DNA of 64,000 nt from CAWCDJ01 sp963836015 (GTDB lineage: Bacteria; Acidobacteriota; Terriglobia; Bryobacterales; Bryobacteraceae). The stretch is taken from NCBI GenBank assembly GCA_963836015.1, contig CAWIIF010000004.1, forward strand, positions 186,001 through 250,000. Reading direction: 5' to 3'. Position numbers and translations under genes: made by a program. Below the pieces are notes generated by a model. It saw only the letters and a program-made list of their open reading frames with translations. It did not search any database and was not told the origin of the DNA. Position 1 is the first letter of the stretch. Each line of letters begins with the position of its first letter. Shown one piece after another: positions 46,233-55,709 of this stretch.

Positions 46233-47021
46233 ATGGGGCACGACGAACCGCCTTCGGTGCTGGAGGCGTGCGGGTTAACGAAACGCTATGGCCCCGTGGC
46301 GGCGGTTCGGGAGATCGCGTTCCGCATTCGGGAGGGCGAAATACTGGGCCTTCTGGGGCCTAACGGCGCCGGCAAGAGCACCATCGTGAAGATGATTACG
46401 GGCCTGCTCGATCCCTCGCGCGGCGCCGTGCTCTTCCGCGGCCGGCGCATCGATGGGGACCTTACCCGGTACAAGCAGCGCCTGGGGTACGTCCCTGAGG
46501 CGCCCGACCTCTACTCCTTCCTCACCGGGTGGGAATACCTGGAGATGGTAGCCACGCTGCGGGGGCTCGACCGCCGCCGCTTCCGCGAAACGGCCTCCGC
46601 CCTGTTGCAGGGGTTCACACTATACGGCAGCCGCGACGCCCTGATCGGGTCGTATTCCAAAGGCATGCGGCAGCGCATCGTGCTGATTTCCGCGCTCATG
46701 CACGATCCCGAGCTCCTCGTGCTGGACGAGCCGTTTTCCGGCCTCGATGTCACCAGCGCCCTCGTGCTGCGGCGGGTCGTGGCGCGGCTGGCGGCCGAGG
46801 GCAAGGCGGTCCTCTTCTCTTCGCCGGTGCTGGAACAGGTCGACAAGCTCTGTACCCACCTCGCCGTGCTGAAGGGCGGCGCGCTCATCGCCGGCGGCAC
46901 CATGGAACAGATGCACGCGGAGTTCGCCGGCCTTGGCCTGGAAGCCGGATTCATGCAGATGACGGAGCAGGTGGATGCCGACGGCATTGCGCAGAATATT
47001 GTATCCGCGGTTCGTGCGTAG
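46233..47021 (+). CDS. ABC transporter ATP-binding protein (ABC-2 type exporter) with altered H-loop
   Basis: 262 residues from ATG 46233 (GTG 46179, with GGGG upstream, would add 18). Walker A GPNGAGKST, signature SYSKGMRQR, Walker B LLVLDEPFSGLD are intact. The switch/H-loop reads VLFSSPVLEQVDKLC: the conserved His of 'SSHVLE' is replaced by Pro198 (CCG at 46824). It should energise export through the overlapping permease gene, but hydrolysis may be weakened. Divergent from acpP. Substrate unknown. Confidence 0.92.
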   Translation: MGHDEPPSVLEACGLTKRYGPVAAVREIAFRIREGEILGLLGPNGAGKSTIVKMITGLLDPSRGAVLFRGRRIDGDLTRYKQRLGYVPEAPDLYSFLTGWEYLEMVATLRGLDRRRFRETASALLQGFTLYGSRDALIGSYSKGMRQRIVLISALMHDPELLVLDEPFSGLDVTSALVLRRVVARLAAEGKAVLFSSPVLEQVDKLCTHLAVLKGGALIAGGTMEQMHAEFAGLGLEAGFMQMTEQVDADGIAQNIVSAVRA

Positions 47022-48718
47022 GCCCCTGCGGCGGGCGGCGCGCCGGCCTTTCGGACGGCTCGTGCGGCACTTCCTCGAGCGCATGGTCCGCGGCGGCCAG
47101 GACGCCTCATCGAGTGAGCTCGAGCTTGGCGCGGGCGGCCTCCTGGGCTTGCTCGCCGTGCCCGGAGCCTTCTCCTGCCTCCTAATGCTCGACAAGTATT
47201 CGGCCTTACTCAATTGGATGCGGGGCCGGCTGCACGACGACCTCTACGTGACCTCGCTCCCGGACAAGTACCTGTTTCTTTCCGTAGCCATGGCCGTCAC
47301 CGGGATCGTGACCGTGCTCCGCTGGGACCAGATCCTGCCCGACGCGCAGGATTACCTGAACCTGGCGCCCCTGCCGGTAAAGCCGCGCCGGATCCTGCTG
47401 GCGAACGCAGCGGCCATTCTGATCGCCGTTTCGGTGGTTTCGGTGGCGGTGAATGCCATCCCCGTGGTGATGTTCCCCTTGTTCGTGACGGCTGCCGCCC
47501 ACGGCACCTTCATGGAATTCGTGCGGTTCGCGGCCGTCCATGCGGTGTGCGTGGCGCTGGCCGGGCTCTTCTCGATCTGCGCCGTCTTAGCCGTGATGGG
47601 AAGCCTCTCGGCCCTGCTGCCGCGTGAAGTCTTCCGCGTATGCTCCTCCTGGATCCGCGGCGCCGTGCTGCTGGCGCTTATGGCGCTCCTCTTCTCCGGC
47701 TTCGCCGGGCCGGCGCTTTCCACCAGGCTGGCGCAATTTCCCGATTCCGCCGTGCGCTGGCTGCCCTCCCTGTGGTACCTCAGTCTCTACCAGGTGCTGC
47801 AGCACCGCGCATCCCCTGCGCTGGCTGCGCTCGCGCCCTACGCGTTCGAGGGAGCCGCCGCCGCCTTCGCCGTGATGGTGCTGGCGTACGCTTCGAGCTA
47901 CCGCCGCCGCTTCGCCGGAGTCCTGGAAGGAGCACGGCGTCCTTCCGAGCGGCGAGTCTCAGTCGTGCTGCTGCGGGCTCTGGATGCCTTCGCGCCGCGC
48001 GCTCCCGGGTTTGGGCGCGCCTGCCACGCAGTTCGCGGTCCGGGCCCTCCTGCGGACCGAGACCCACCGCCTGGTGATCGCTGTCTCGATCGGAATGGGA
48101 TACCTGCTCGCGCTCGAGACCGCCGGCCGCCTGGAAGCGCCGCTGATTGCGGCGTATCTCCTGATCCTCGGCCTCCGTGTGGCCTTCGAGCTGCCCGCGG
48201 GTGTCCCGGCGAACTGGATTTTCCGCTCCATCGTGGATTCGCGGGAAGCCGAGGCCGCCGGCGTGGCTCGCCGGCTCATCCTGGCATTTCTGTTCCCCCT
48301 GGTCCTGCTGCCCGCGGCCGCCTACTCGTGGTGGCGGTGGGGCGCCCTGATGGCCGTAGTGCACCCGCTCTATGTGCTGGCGCTCTCCGTGTGCCTCATC
48401 GAGATCCTGCTGGCCGGCTATCGCAAAGTGCCCCTGACCTGCCCCATGCCCGGGTTTCGCGACAACGCACTGATGCTCTGCCTCATGCAGTTTCTGGGGT
48501 TCGAGCTGTTCACGCGGTTCGGCGCCGGCATGGAACAGTGGATGCTCGATCGTCCGTGGCGCTTCGCGCTGCTGCCGCTGGCCATGGCATGGACGTGGCG
48601 CTGGAACCGCCGCCGCCTCGCCGACGCCCGCGAAGCCGGTGAACTGGAAGAGGGCGTGACCTTCGAGAACGCCCCCGTCCGAGCCGTCACGCGCCTCGAC
48701 CTATCCGACAGTTACTAA
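47014..48718 (+). CDS. ABC exporter permease, frameshifted
   Basis: Start uncertain: GTG 47014 overlaps the ATPase stop; an upstream ATG at 46975 is also in frame. Many hydrophobic segments alternate with short loops (about 50-65, 90-110, 130-155, 175-200, 220-235), followed after the break by six or so more. The frame breaks at the TTT run 48010-48012; dropping one T joins 'APRAPG' to 'LGAPATQFAVRALLRTETHRL'. The repaired product has about 567 residues. No ABC-2 signature is strong, so assignment rests on hydrophobicity and coupling to the ATPase gene. Confidence 0.75.
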
Positions 48719-48727
48719 AGCCCGCTC

Positions 48728-48922
48728 TTACCCCATCCGCCCCGCCCAGCGCGCATAGCGCGCCAGCTCCCGGCGATTGCTCCAGACGAAACTCCAGAAG
48801 TCGCGGAACGTAATCCGGTCGGCGTGCAGGCCCGAATACGTCTCGATGCGCCAACGCAGATAGGGGCTGCGCCACGGCGTCAGGCGATAGCCGCGCGTCA
48901 GCCGCCACAGTGTTCGCAGCAT
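48728..48922 (-). CDS. Small basic protein of unknown function
   Basis: 64 residues, rich in Arg and Trp (WRLTRGYRLTPWRSPYLRWR, then 'ITFRDFWSFVWSNRREL'). Its ATG directly abuts the TAG of the upstream VWA gene, so translation is coupled. The pattern 'SPYLRWRIETYSG' occurs in small proteins of other acidobacteria as I recall, but no function is known. Confidence 0.65.
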   Translation of the reverse strand: MLRTLWRLTRGYRLTPWRSPYLRWRIETYSGLHADRITFRDFWSFVWSNRRELARYARWAGRMG

Positions 48923-49912
48923 CTATTTCTGGAACGATTGAGAGGTCTTCGGAGGCGCTCCCTGGTCCGGAGTCGCGTAGTAGCCGCTGCGTGTGCGCGG
49001 CGTCAGGTGGCCGGGAGCGTTCACCGCGACCTTGATCGCGCGGAACGATCCGTCCATCGCCTGGTTGGTGGGCGTGTACTGGATGGTGTACTGGCTCCGT
49101 ATATCGTGCGCCACGACCTTGGCGAGCCGGTCCACCTCTCCCAGCTCCTTCGGAAAGAACGATTCGCCGCCGGTGGCCACCGCCAGGTCGTTCAGCGCCC
49201 GCTCCGCGCGCTTGGCCTCGCGCCGCTCTTCTTCCGCCAGCAGCCCGATCGAGTAGATCAGGACTTCGCTCTGCTGCGATGCCTTCACCAGGCTCTCCAG
49301 GCTGATGACGCTCGAATTGTCATTGCCGTCCGTCACCACCACCAGCACTTTCTTGTCCTTGTGCGCCTTCTCTTTCAGATGGTCGATCGACATGCGGATG
49401 GCATCCCGCATGGCCGTGCCGCCCCGTGAATCGATGCGCGTGAGAGCCTCTTCCATCTCCTTCACATCGCTGGTGAAATCCTTGCCGTGGGGATTATCGA
49501 GGAAGGCCTCGTCGTTGAAGTTGACGACGAACACCTCGTCCTGCGGATTCGATGCCTTGACCAGCGCCAGCGCCGCGGCCTCCACCTTGGCTCGCTTGTC
49601 CCGCATGCTGCCGCTGTTGTCGATAATCAGTCCCAGCGATACCGGCACGTCCTCCCGCTTGAACGACCGTATGGGCTGCTGCACTCCGTTCTCATAGACC
49701 GTGAAGGCGCTCTGCGGAAGGTCCGTCACCAGGTGTCCGCTCTTGTCCACTACGGTCGTATGGCAGACCACCAGGCGTGTATCGGAGCGGAAAATGGCGC
49801 CGGTATTCTCCTGGGGCGCAGCGGGCGCGGGCGGGGCCTGTTGGCCGCGCAGCAGCAGAACCGCCAGCGGCAGCGCCACCAGGGGGAGATATCGTTTATT
49901 GGGATGGAGCAT
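48923..49912 (-). CDS. Exported VWFA-related acidobacterial-domain protein
   Basis: 329 residues with a signal peptide. The von Willebrand A domain has the metal-ion-dependent adhesion site DNSGSM near residue 98, a Thr in 'SRGGTAMRDAI' and Asp in VVVTDGNDN. The preceding beta segment ('TTVVDKSGHLVTDLPQSAFTVYENG') and the final 'YTIQYTP' strand match the VWFA-related acidobacterial family. It overlaps its paralogue by 17 bases. Likely periplasmic or surface protein-interaction role. Confidence 0.92.
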   Translation of the reverse strand: MLHPNKRYLPLVALPLAVLLLRGQQAPPAPAAPQENTGAIFRSDTRLVVCHTTVVDKSGHLVTDLPQSAFTVYENGVQQPIRSFKREDVPVSLGLIIDNSGSMRDKRAKVEAAALALVKASNPQDEVFVVNFNDEAFLDNPHGKDFTSDVKEMEEALTRIDSRGGTAMRDAIRMSIDHLKEKAHKDKKVLVVVTDGNDNSSVISLESLVKASQQSEVLIYSIGLLAEEERREAKRAERALNDLAVATGGESFFPKELGEVDRLAKVVAHDIRSQYTIQYTPTNQAMDGSFRAIKVAVNAPGHLTPRTRSGYYATPDQGAPPKTSQSFQK

Positions 49913-50870
49913 AGTAGCCCATTCTGAAAAAGGCCCGCAGCGGCGGAAGCCCGCGCGGCTGGATCAGCTTCACCTGCACTTTGCGGTACTTCCCGTCATG
50001 TTCGCGGTTCTGCGGAGAATAGCCCAGCACGTACTGGTTGCGCAGCTCGATTCCGATCTTGGCGGCGATATCGGGCAATTCGTTCAGGTTGTCCACAGGG
50101 TACTGACGGCCGCCGGTTTGCTCCGCGATCTCCGTCAACAGCCCCTGGCCCGAGGCTTCCTCCGGAGTCCGCCCGCGGGCCGCGATCGGTTCATAGATTC
50201 CGATCGCATAAATTTGGACGTCCGCTTCCTTCACCAGATTTCGAATTTCCGTCTCCGTGTAGCGGCTGTTGTTATCGCCGCCGTCGGAGATGATCAGCAG
50301 GGCCTTGCGCGGGTTCTTGCCTTTCTTCATCTCGTGCAGGCCCAGGTAGATAGCGTCGAGCAGCGCCGTCCGTCCCTTGGATTGGGTGAAGGTCAGGCGG
50401 TTCTGTATGTCTTCCAGGTTGCGCGTGAACGGCTGCACCAGGTCGGCGCCGTCGTTGAATTGCACCAGGAAAAATTCATCTTCCGGATTGGCCGTTTTGA
50501 AAAACTGCGCCACCGCCAGGCGCGATTTTTCCAGTTTGTGGCCCATGCTGCCGCTGGCATCGAAAATCACCCCGACCGAAAGCGGTGCATCTTCGCTCGA
50601 AAACTGCACGACTTCCTGTTCCTTCTTATCCTCGAAGATCTTGAAGTTTTCCTTCTCCAGCCCCGTGACAAAACGGTTCATCGGATCGGTGACCGTGACT
50701 GGGATGAGCACCAGGGTGCTGTCCACCCGGATATTGGCCTTCGGACCGACTTCCAGCTTCTCACCCGGTTTCGGCCGTGGTATCACCGGCCCCTGTGCCC
50801 AGGCGGCCACCCAGAGCGCTGGAAACAAACTTATGGCGCTGAACAGAAACAGCTTGTGGTGGGACAGCAT
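49896..50870 (-). CDS. Exported VWFA-related acidobacterial-domain protein (paralogue)
   Basis: 324 residues from ATG 50870, chosen because it begins the signal peptide (LSHHKLFLFSAISLFPALWVAA); ATG 50906 is possible. The VWA domain carries DASGSM, 'SKGRTALLDAIYLGL' and 'LIISDGGDNNSRY'. The preceding beta segment is 'LIPVTVTDPMNRFVTGLEKE'. It is clearly a tandem duplicate of the next gene, with the same domain order, and is the first of a three-gene unit ending in the 64-residue protein. Confidence 0.92.
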   Translation of the reverse strand: MLSHHKLFLFSAISLFPALWVAAWAQGPVIPRPKPGEKLEVGPKANIRVDSTLVLIPVTVTDPMNRFVTGLEKENFKIFEDKKEQEVVQFSSEDAPLSVGVIFDASGSMGHKLEKSRLAVAQFFKTANPEDEFFLVQFNDGADLVQPFTRNLEDIQNRLTFTQSKGRTALLDAIYLGLHEMKKGKNPRKALLIISDGGDNNSRYTETEIRNLVKEADVQIYAIGIYEPIAARGRTPEEASGQGLLTEIAEQTGGRQYPVDNLNELPDIAAKIGIELRNQYVLGYSPQNREHDGKYRKVQVKLIQPRGLPPLRAFFRMGYYAPSQ

Positions 50871-50930
50871 AGCGGCTGGCCAGCCTTTCTTTTCTGAGTC
50901 TAGCATAGGGGTTTTATGGTATGATCGCGT

Positions 50931-51686
50931 GTGCCGCGTAAAATTCTGGGCGTCATACCGGCGCGCCTACAGTCCTCCCGTTTTCCTGGAAAGGTCCTCG
51001 CCCCCATCGCCTCCAAACCGATGATCCAGCATGTCTACGAGCGGGCATCCCAGGCCCGGTACCTGACTAGCACGATTATTGCCACAGACGACGAGGAAGT
51101 ATTCGCCGTCGCACGAAACTTCGGAGCACGCGTGCGCATGACCCGTTCCGACCACGCATCCGGCACCGACCGCGTGGCCGAAGTGGCCTCCGCCGAAAAC
51201 GCCGAGCTGATTGTGAACATTCAAGGCGACGAACCTCTGATCGACCCTGCCGCGATTGATGCAGCAATTCTGCCGCTGGCTCACGATTCCGAGATCGTTA
51301 TGGGGACCCTTAAGAAGAGGATCGAGGACCCGCGCGAGATCGCCGATCCGAACGTCGTGAAGGTGGTTACCGATCGCACCGGCGATGCCATCTATTTTTC
51401 GCGCTGCCCGATTCCTTACGAGCGGGACCGTACCACTGCGGGCTCTCCGCCTTATTTCAAACACATCGGGCTGTATGTATACCGGCGAGACTTTTTGCTG
51501 GAATATCCGACGCTTCCAACCGGGCCTTTGGAGCAGGCCGAACGGCTGGAACAGTTGCGGGCGCTGGAAAACGGGTACCGGATTCGCGTCGTCGAAACCG
51601 AGTACGACTCCCTGGGGGTGGATACACCCGCCGATCTCGAACGGGTGTCCTTGTGGTTCGAAACTTCGATACGAGGGATGAGCTGA
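50931..51686 (+). CDS. kdsB: 3-deoxy-manno-octulosonate cytidylyltransferase KdsB
   Basis: 251 residues from GTG 50931. Nucleotidyltransferase signature at the start (IPARLQSSRFPGKVLAPI), then 'TDDEEVFAVARNFGA', 'VNIQGDEPLIDP' with metal-binding acidic residues, and 'PLEQAERLEQLRALENGYRI'. It activates Kdo as CMP-Kdo using CTP for lipopolysaccharide inner core. Next gene pyrG supplies CTP and begins 2 bases after its stop. A TATGAT sequence only 5 bases before the start could imply a leaderless transcript. Confidence 0.97.
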   Translation: MPRKILGVIPARLQSSRFPGKVLAPIASKPMIQHVYERASQARYLTSTIIATDDEEVFAVARNFGARVRMTRSDHASGTDRVAEVASAENAELIVNIQGDEPLIDPAAIDAAILPLAHDSEIVMGTLKKRIEDPREIADPNVVKVVTDRTGDAIYFSRCPIPYERDRTTAGSPPYFKHIGLYVYRRDFLLEYPTLPTGPLEQAERLEQLRALENGYRIRVVETEYDSLGVDTPADLERVSLWFETSIRGMS

Positions 51687-51688
51687 GG

Positions 51689-53332
51689 ATGGCGAAATTC
51701 ATTTTTGTGACGGGTGGCGTGGTTTCCTCCCTGGGAAAGGGGATCGCGGCCGCATCGCTGGGCTGCCTCCTGGAAGCCCGCGGCCTCAAAGTGACGTGCC
51801 AGAAATTCGATCCGTACCTGAACGTCGATCCGGGAACCATGAGCCCGTTCCAGCACGGTGAGGTCTTCGTCACCGATGATGGAGCCGAGACCGATCTGGA
51901 TCTCGGCCACTACGAGCGCTTCACGCACGCCCGGCTTACCCAGAGCAACAATCTCACTTCCGGCCGCATCTACGAGCAGATCATCGCCCGCGAGCGCCGC
52001 GGCGACTATCTGGGCAAGACCGTCCAGGTCATCCCTCACGTCACCAACGAGATCAAGGCCGCGCTGAAGCGCGTGGCGCAGGATGTCGATATCGTCATCG
52101 CCGAGATCGGCGGTACCGTCGGCGATATCGAGTCGCTGCCGTTTCTGGAAGCGATCCGCCAGATGCGCCACGAGCAGGGCCGCGGCAACTGCCTGTTCGT
52201 GCACGTCACCCTGGTCCCCTGGATCGCCGCCGCGCAGGAGCTGAAAACCAAGCCCACCCAGCACAGCGTCAAGGAGCTGCGCGCCATCGGTATCCAGCCC
52301 GATATCCTGATCTGTCGCTCCGAGCGCTTCATTTCCCAGGAGATGAAGGAGAAGATCGCGCTCTTCTGCGACGTGGACGTGGAAGCCGTGGTCACGGCGC
52401 GCGACGTGGAATCGGTCTACGAGGTTCCCGTATCGTTCGCGAATGAAGGGGTGGACGAAATCGTCCTCCGCCTCCTGCGCATCGACTCCCCGCCGCCACG
52501 CGACCTGAGTCGCTGGACGGCCATGCTCGAACGCCTGAAGAATCCGCGCGACGAAGTCTCCATCGCGATCGTCGGCAAATACGTCGAGTACGAGGATTCC
52601 TACAAGAGCCTGAAAGAGGCGCTGCTGCACGGCGGGCTGGCCCACCAGTTGAAGGTGGGGATCAACTGGGTCGAGGCCGAAGGCGTGGTCGGTGAGGGTT
52701 GGGAAAAGCAGCTCGAAGGTTACGATGCCATCCTGGTTCCGGGCGGCTTCGGCAAGCGCGGCATCGACGGCATGCTCAACGCCATTCGCTACGCCCGCGA
52801 GCACAAGGTGCCGTACTTCGGAATCTGCCTCGGAATGCAGACGCTGGTGATCGAATACGCGCGCAACGTCTGCGGGCTGGAAGACGCCGACTCCACCGAG
52901 TTCAACCCCGGCACGCCCCATCGCGTCATTTTCAAGCTGCGCGAGCTCAAGGGCGTGGACGAGCTGGGTGGCACCATGCGGCTGGGAAGCTGGCCGTGCC
53001 GCCTGGCGCCCGACAGCTTTGCGTTCCGCGCTTACGAAACCCGCGAGATTCACGAGCGGCACCGCCATCGCTACGAGTTCAATCGCGAATATGAAGAACG
53101 TCTGAAGGCCGCGGGCCTGCGGATCACCGGCGAGACTCCCGACAACACCTACGTCGAGATCTGCGAGATCGCCGACCATCCGTGGTTCCTGGGCTGCCAG
53201 TTCCACCCCGAATTCAAGTCCAAGCCCATGGAGCCGCACCCGCTCTTCCGCGCCTTTATCGGCGCTGCGTACGACTACCACATGAAGCGCCTGGCGGCCC
53301 AGGAAGAGCCTCTCTTCTCCCGTGCCGATTGA
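51689..53332 (+). CDS. pyrG: CTP synthase
   Basis: 547 residues. Synthetase domain begins KFIFVTGGVVSSLGKGIAAA, with 'KFDPYLNVDPGTMSPFQHGE'; the glutaminase domain has the nucleophile Cys in ICLGMQ and the His/Glu pair in CQFHPEFKS. Converts UTP to CTP. It sits between kdsB and kdsA, overlapping kdsA by 11 bases, an arrangement found in many bacteria and consistent with CTP demand of CMP-Kdo synthesis. Confidence 0.98.
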   Translation: MAKFIFVTGGVVSSLGKGIAAASLGCLLEARGLKVTCQKFDPYLNVDPGTMSPFQHGEVFVTDDGAETDLDLGHYERFTHARLTQSNNLTSGRIYEQIIARERRGDYLGKTVQVIPHVTNEIKAALKRVAQDVDIVIAEIGGTVGDIESLPFLEAIRQMRHEQGRGNCLFVHVTLVPWIAAAQELKTKPTQHSVKELRAIGIQPDILICRSERFISQEMKEKIALFCDVDVEAVVTARDVESVYEVPVSFANEGVDEIVLRLLRIDSPPPRDLSRWTAMLERLKNPRDEVSIAIVGKYVEYEDSYKSLKEALLHGGLAHQLKVGINWVEAEGVVGEGWEKQLEGYDAILVPGGFGKRGIDGMLNAIRYAREHKVPYFGICLGMQTLVIEYARNVCGLEDADSTEFNPGTPHRVIFKLRELKGVDELGGTMRLGSWPCRLAPDSFAFRAYETREIHERHRHRYEFNREYEERLKAAGLRITGETPDNTYVEICEIADHPWFLGCQFHPEFKSKPMEPHPLFRAFIGAAYDYHMKRLAAQEEPLFSRAD

Positions 53333-54122
53333 GTTCAGCGCCTTTGGGCCCGGCAAGCCGCTGGTTCTGATCGCCGGGCCGTGCGTGATCGAAAGCGAAG
53401 AGCACGTCCACTTCATGGCCCGGAGCATCGCCGCGGCCGCCGGCGATTTCGTCTTCAAAGCCTCCTTCGACAAAGCCAACCGCACCAGCGCGGGTGCTTA
53501 CCGCGGTCCGGGCCTGCGCGAAGGTTTGCGCATCCTCGCCGGCCTGAAGGCCGCCGGCTATTCGATCCTCACCGATATCCACGAGCCGGCGCAGGCCGAA
53601 CCGGCCGCCGAAGTCGCGGATATCCTGCAGATTCCCGCCTTCCTCTGCCGTCAGACGGACCTCCTGCTGGCCGCCGGCCGCACCGGTCGCATCGTCAACA
53701 TCAAGAAGGGCCAGTTCGTGGCGCCCCACGACATCTGCCATGCGGCGGAGAAGGTCGCCTCCACCGGCAATAGCCAGGTGGTCCTTACCGAGCGCGGCTC
53801 GAGCTTCGGCTACAACAACCTGGTAGTGGACATGCGCGGCTTAAAAGTGATGCGCGATTCCGGCTGGCCCGTGGTCTTCGACGCCACCCACTCCGTGCAA
53901 CTCCCCGGTGGAGCGGGCGCGGCCTCCGCCGGCCAGCCGCAATTCATCGAGACCCTGGCGCGCGCCGCCGTCGCCGCGGGCGTGGACGGCATTTTCGTGG
54001 AGGTGCACGACCGCCCGGAGCAGGCGCTCTCGGACGGCCCAAACGCCTTACGCCTCGACCTGCTCGGCGATTTCTGGCGCAAGCTGCGCGAGTTGCACTC
54101 CGTCGTTAGCGCCTGGGGTTAG
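53322..54122 (+). CDS. kdsA: 3-deoxy-8-phosphooctulonate synthase KdsA
   Basis: 266 residues from GTG 53322. Motifs LIAGPCVIES, KASFDKANRTS, 'LTDIHEP', 'IPAFLCRQTDLL' with a Cys typical of the metal-dependent class, 'NIKKGQF', 'ERGSSFGYNNLVVDMR' and 'DATHSVQLPGG'. It condenses arabinose-5-phosphate and phosphoenolpyruvate to Kdo-8-phosphate. Last gene of the kdsB-pyrG-kdsA unit. Confidence 0.97.
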   Translation: MPIEFSAFGPGKPLVLIAGPCVIESEEHVHFMARSIAAAAGDFVFKASFDKANRTSAGAYRGPGLREGLRILAGLKAAGYSILTDIHEPAQAEPAAEVADILQIPAFLCRQTDLLLAAGRTGRIVNIKKGQFVAPHDICHAAEKVASTGNSQVVLTERGSSFGYNNLVVDMRGLKVMRDSGWPVVFDATHSVQLPGGAGAASAGQPQFIETLARAAVAAGVDGIFVEVHDRPEQALSDGPNALRLDLLGDFWRKLRELHSVVSAWG

Positions 54123-54272
54123 TCAGATCGCGAAATCGGGGGATCGTAGCGACGCGGCCAACCCCTTGTACTTCGGCAAACGCTGCGCCATTCAGGGAGG
54201 ACCCATCACAGCATCTGTCGGCAACGGGCGTTTATCCGGCCATGTGGCAAGACTACATGCCGCAAGCCGACT

Positions 54273-54641
54273 TCAGGGGAGTAATCTCTCCGGGCCTGCC
54301 GAAAACCTGGCAAGTTCTTCATGGGAACACGCTCGCAAGCGATCGAGACCGTGTTGGACGGTGTGCCAGACGAGGGCTTCGTCCACTGATTCGTACTCAT
54401 GGCGATAGACGTTCCCGGCGGCGGCGATTGCCGGCCAGTCCAACTCCGCATGGCGTTCCAGCAACTCGTCCGGCAGTCGCCTGGTTGCTTCCGAGATAAT
54501 CTCGAGCGCGCGCACCACCGCATAGACGGTCTTTCGGTCGGCGCAAAATGTGTCGAAGTCGAGTCCCGCGACGAAAGCCCGGATCGCGTCGATATTCTCG
54601 ATGATGTCGGAAAGCCGCTGCGCCGGATTCTTAGAAGGCAT
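54273..54641 (-). CDS. HepT-like DUF86 HEPN protein (toxin of HepT/MntA pair)
   Basis: 122 residues, all-helical. The DUF86 pattern 'AVVRALEIISEATRRLPDEL' and GNVYRHEYESVD (Arg80, His81, Tyr83) match the HepT group, members of which cleave or otherwise inactivate RNA unless AMPylated by their MntA partner. It overlaps the upstream nucleotidyltransferase gene by 11 bases, the normal arrangement. It is the first gene of the accessory stretch after kdsA. Confidence 0.9.
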   Translation of the reverse strand: MPSKNPAQRLSDIIENIDAIRAFVAGLDFDTFCADRKTVYAVVRALEIISEATRRLPDELLERHAELDWPAIAAAGNVYRHEYESVDEALVWHTVQHGLDRLRACSHEELARFSAGPERLLP

Positions 54642-54933
54642 GGACCGTGTCGCGCAGAATGCCGGCCTGCAGCAGAGGCCTCAGGGTCCGCCGGTTCACA
54701 ACGTCACTCGAACCGTCGAAAAGCTGATTGATGTAGAGTTTCAGCCTGGCATACTCAAAAACGCCGATCGGCCTGCTCTCGTCGAGTTCCACCAGAACGT
54801 CAATGTCGCTCGTTGTGCTGGCCTCGCCCCGCGCCACCGACCCGAACACCCCGGCGTGCGCGACACCGAGTCGCCGTAAATCACGCTCGTGTGCGCGGAG
54901 CATCGCCAATGCGGACTGTAAATCACGCGCCAT
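54631..54933 (-). CDS. MntA-like minimal nucleotidyltransferase (antitoxin of HepT/MntA pair)
   Basis: 100 residues. Minimal nucleotidyltransferase motif: Gly31-Ser32 in FGSVARGE and Asp43/Asp45 in TSDIDVLVEL. Members of this group AMPylate the HepT partner and neutralise it. Start ATG 54933. Located upstream of and overlapping hepT. Confidence 0.9.
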   Translation of the reverse strand: MARDLQSALAMLRAHERDLRRLGVAHAGVFGSVARGEASTTSDIDVLVELDESRPIGVFEYARLKLYINQLFDGSSDVVNRRTLRPLLQAGILRDTVHAF

Positions 54934-55250
54934 CTTCCATCACGAGTCTACCAGACCGTTGCGAATGCCGCCGGCGACAGGCCGAAAGGCGAGTGACCGG
55001 CCCCCTGAACTTACCACCCGACTCTGGACGCGATGCCGACTTATGGGTCCTAATCGGATGAGGCATCCGTAAACGCTATATCGAAGCTACTTCCCCAGGT
55101 GCGGGCAATTCAGGAGTGCGACGGCAAGAGAAAGGGCGGAAACGGTTAAGCCACCGATGTCACCCCGTCGGGCCGCAAAAGAAACACTCAGAGCAGGCAA
55201 TTTGTACTTCCGGTGAGGCCCACAACCCATGATGAGTGAGCGTCCTTTCT
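54934..55250. other. Gene-free gap in the accessory island
   Basis: 317 bases between mntA and the ASCH gene. I see no frame, hairpin or recognisable promoter of note. Confidence 0.4.
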
Positions 55251-55709
55251 TTAGAGGTACAGGAATGATTGTGGTGGCCGCACGCCGTACGTTGCCCGGA
55301 GATCGCGTGGCTCGTCGTACCGCGTTACGTTCCCGATCTTGATCGCGTGCCCCACGTCCTTGCCGGCGAAGTAGTGCAAAAAGACGTCCCGGTCGATCCC
55401 GGCATGCTCCTCCGTCCGGTTCCAGAGCGCGTGGACGTCGTCCGTGATGATGTCTTCCACGCTGAACTCCCCCACGACCTGCCCGACGGGGCTGCTCATG
55501 TACACGATCACGACCTTGATGTCTTCCCGGAAGATGCTCCGGCGGAACTCGAAGCGCTTCCTGCCGTCGAAGATGGCATTGGCGTATTCGGGCTTAATGG
55601 ATAAAACCGCGTGCGTCGGCTTGGGCGAGTTGGAGGATCGTGCGGAACTGGTCCTTGGTGAGGGGCTCGAAGCCTCGTGGCGCGCTCGTGACGTCCCGGA
55701 TAATCCCAT
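55251..55709 (-). CDS. ASCH-domain protein, overlapping the PIN-GNAT gene (possible frameshifted C-terminus of it)
   Basis: From VLSIKPEYANAIFDGRKRFE onward (about 110 residues) it is a clear ASCH/PUA-like RNA-binding fold, with 'VVIVYMSSPVGQVVGEFSV'. The only in-frame ATG, at 55709, lies 116 bases inside the preceding gene, and the first 35 residues (Ser/Arg/Pro-rich) look like out-of-frame translation. Either translation starts at an unusual codon, or a one-base deletion near 55610-55620 separates it from the PIN-GNAT gene, with which it would then form one protein of about 620 residues. Confidence 0.7.
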   Translation of the reverse strand: MGLSGTSRARHEASSPSPRTSSARSSNSPKPTHAVLSIKPEYANAIFDGRKRFEFRRSIFREDIKVVIVYMSSPVGQVVGEFSVEDIITDDVHALWNRTEEHAGIDRDVFLHYFAGKDVGHAIKIGNVTRYDEPRDLRATYGVRPPQSFLYL

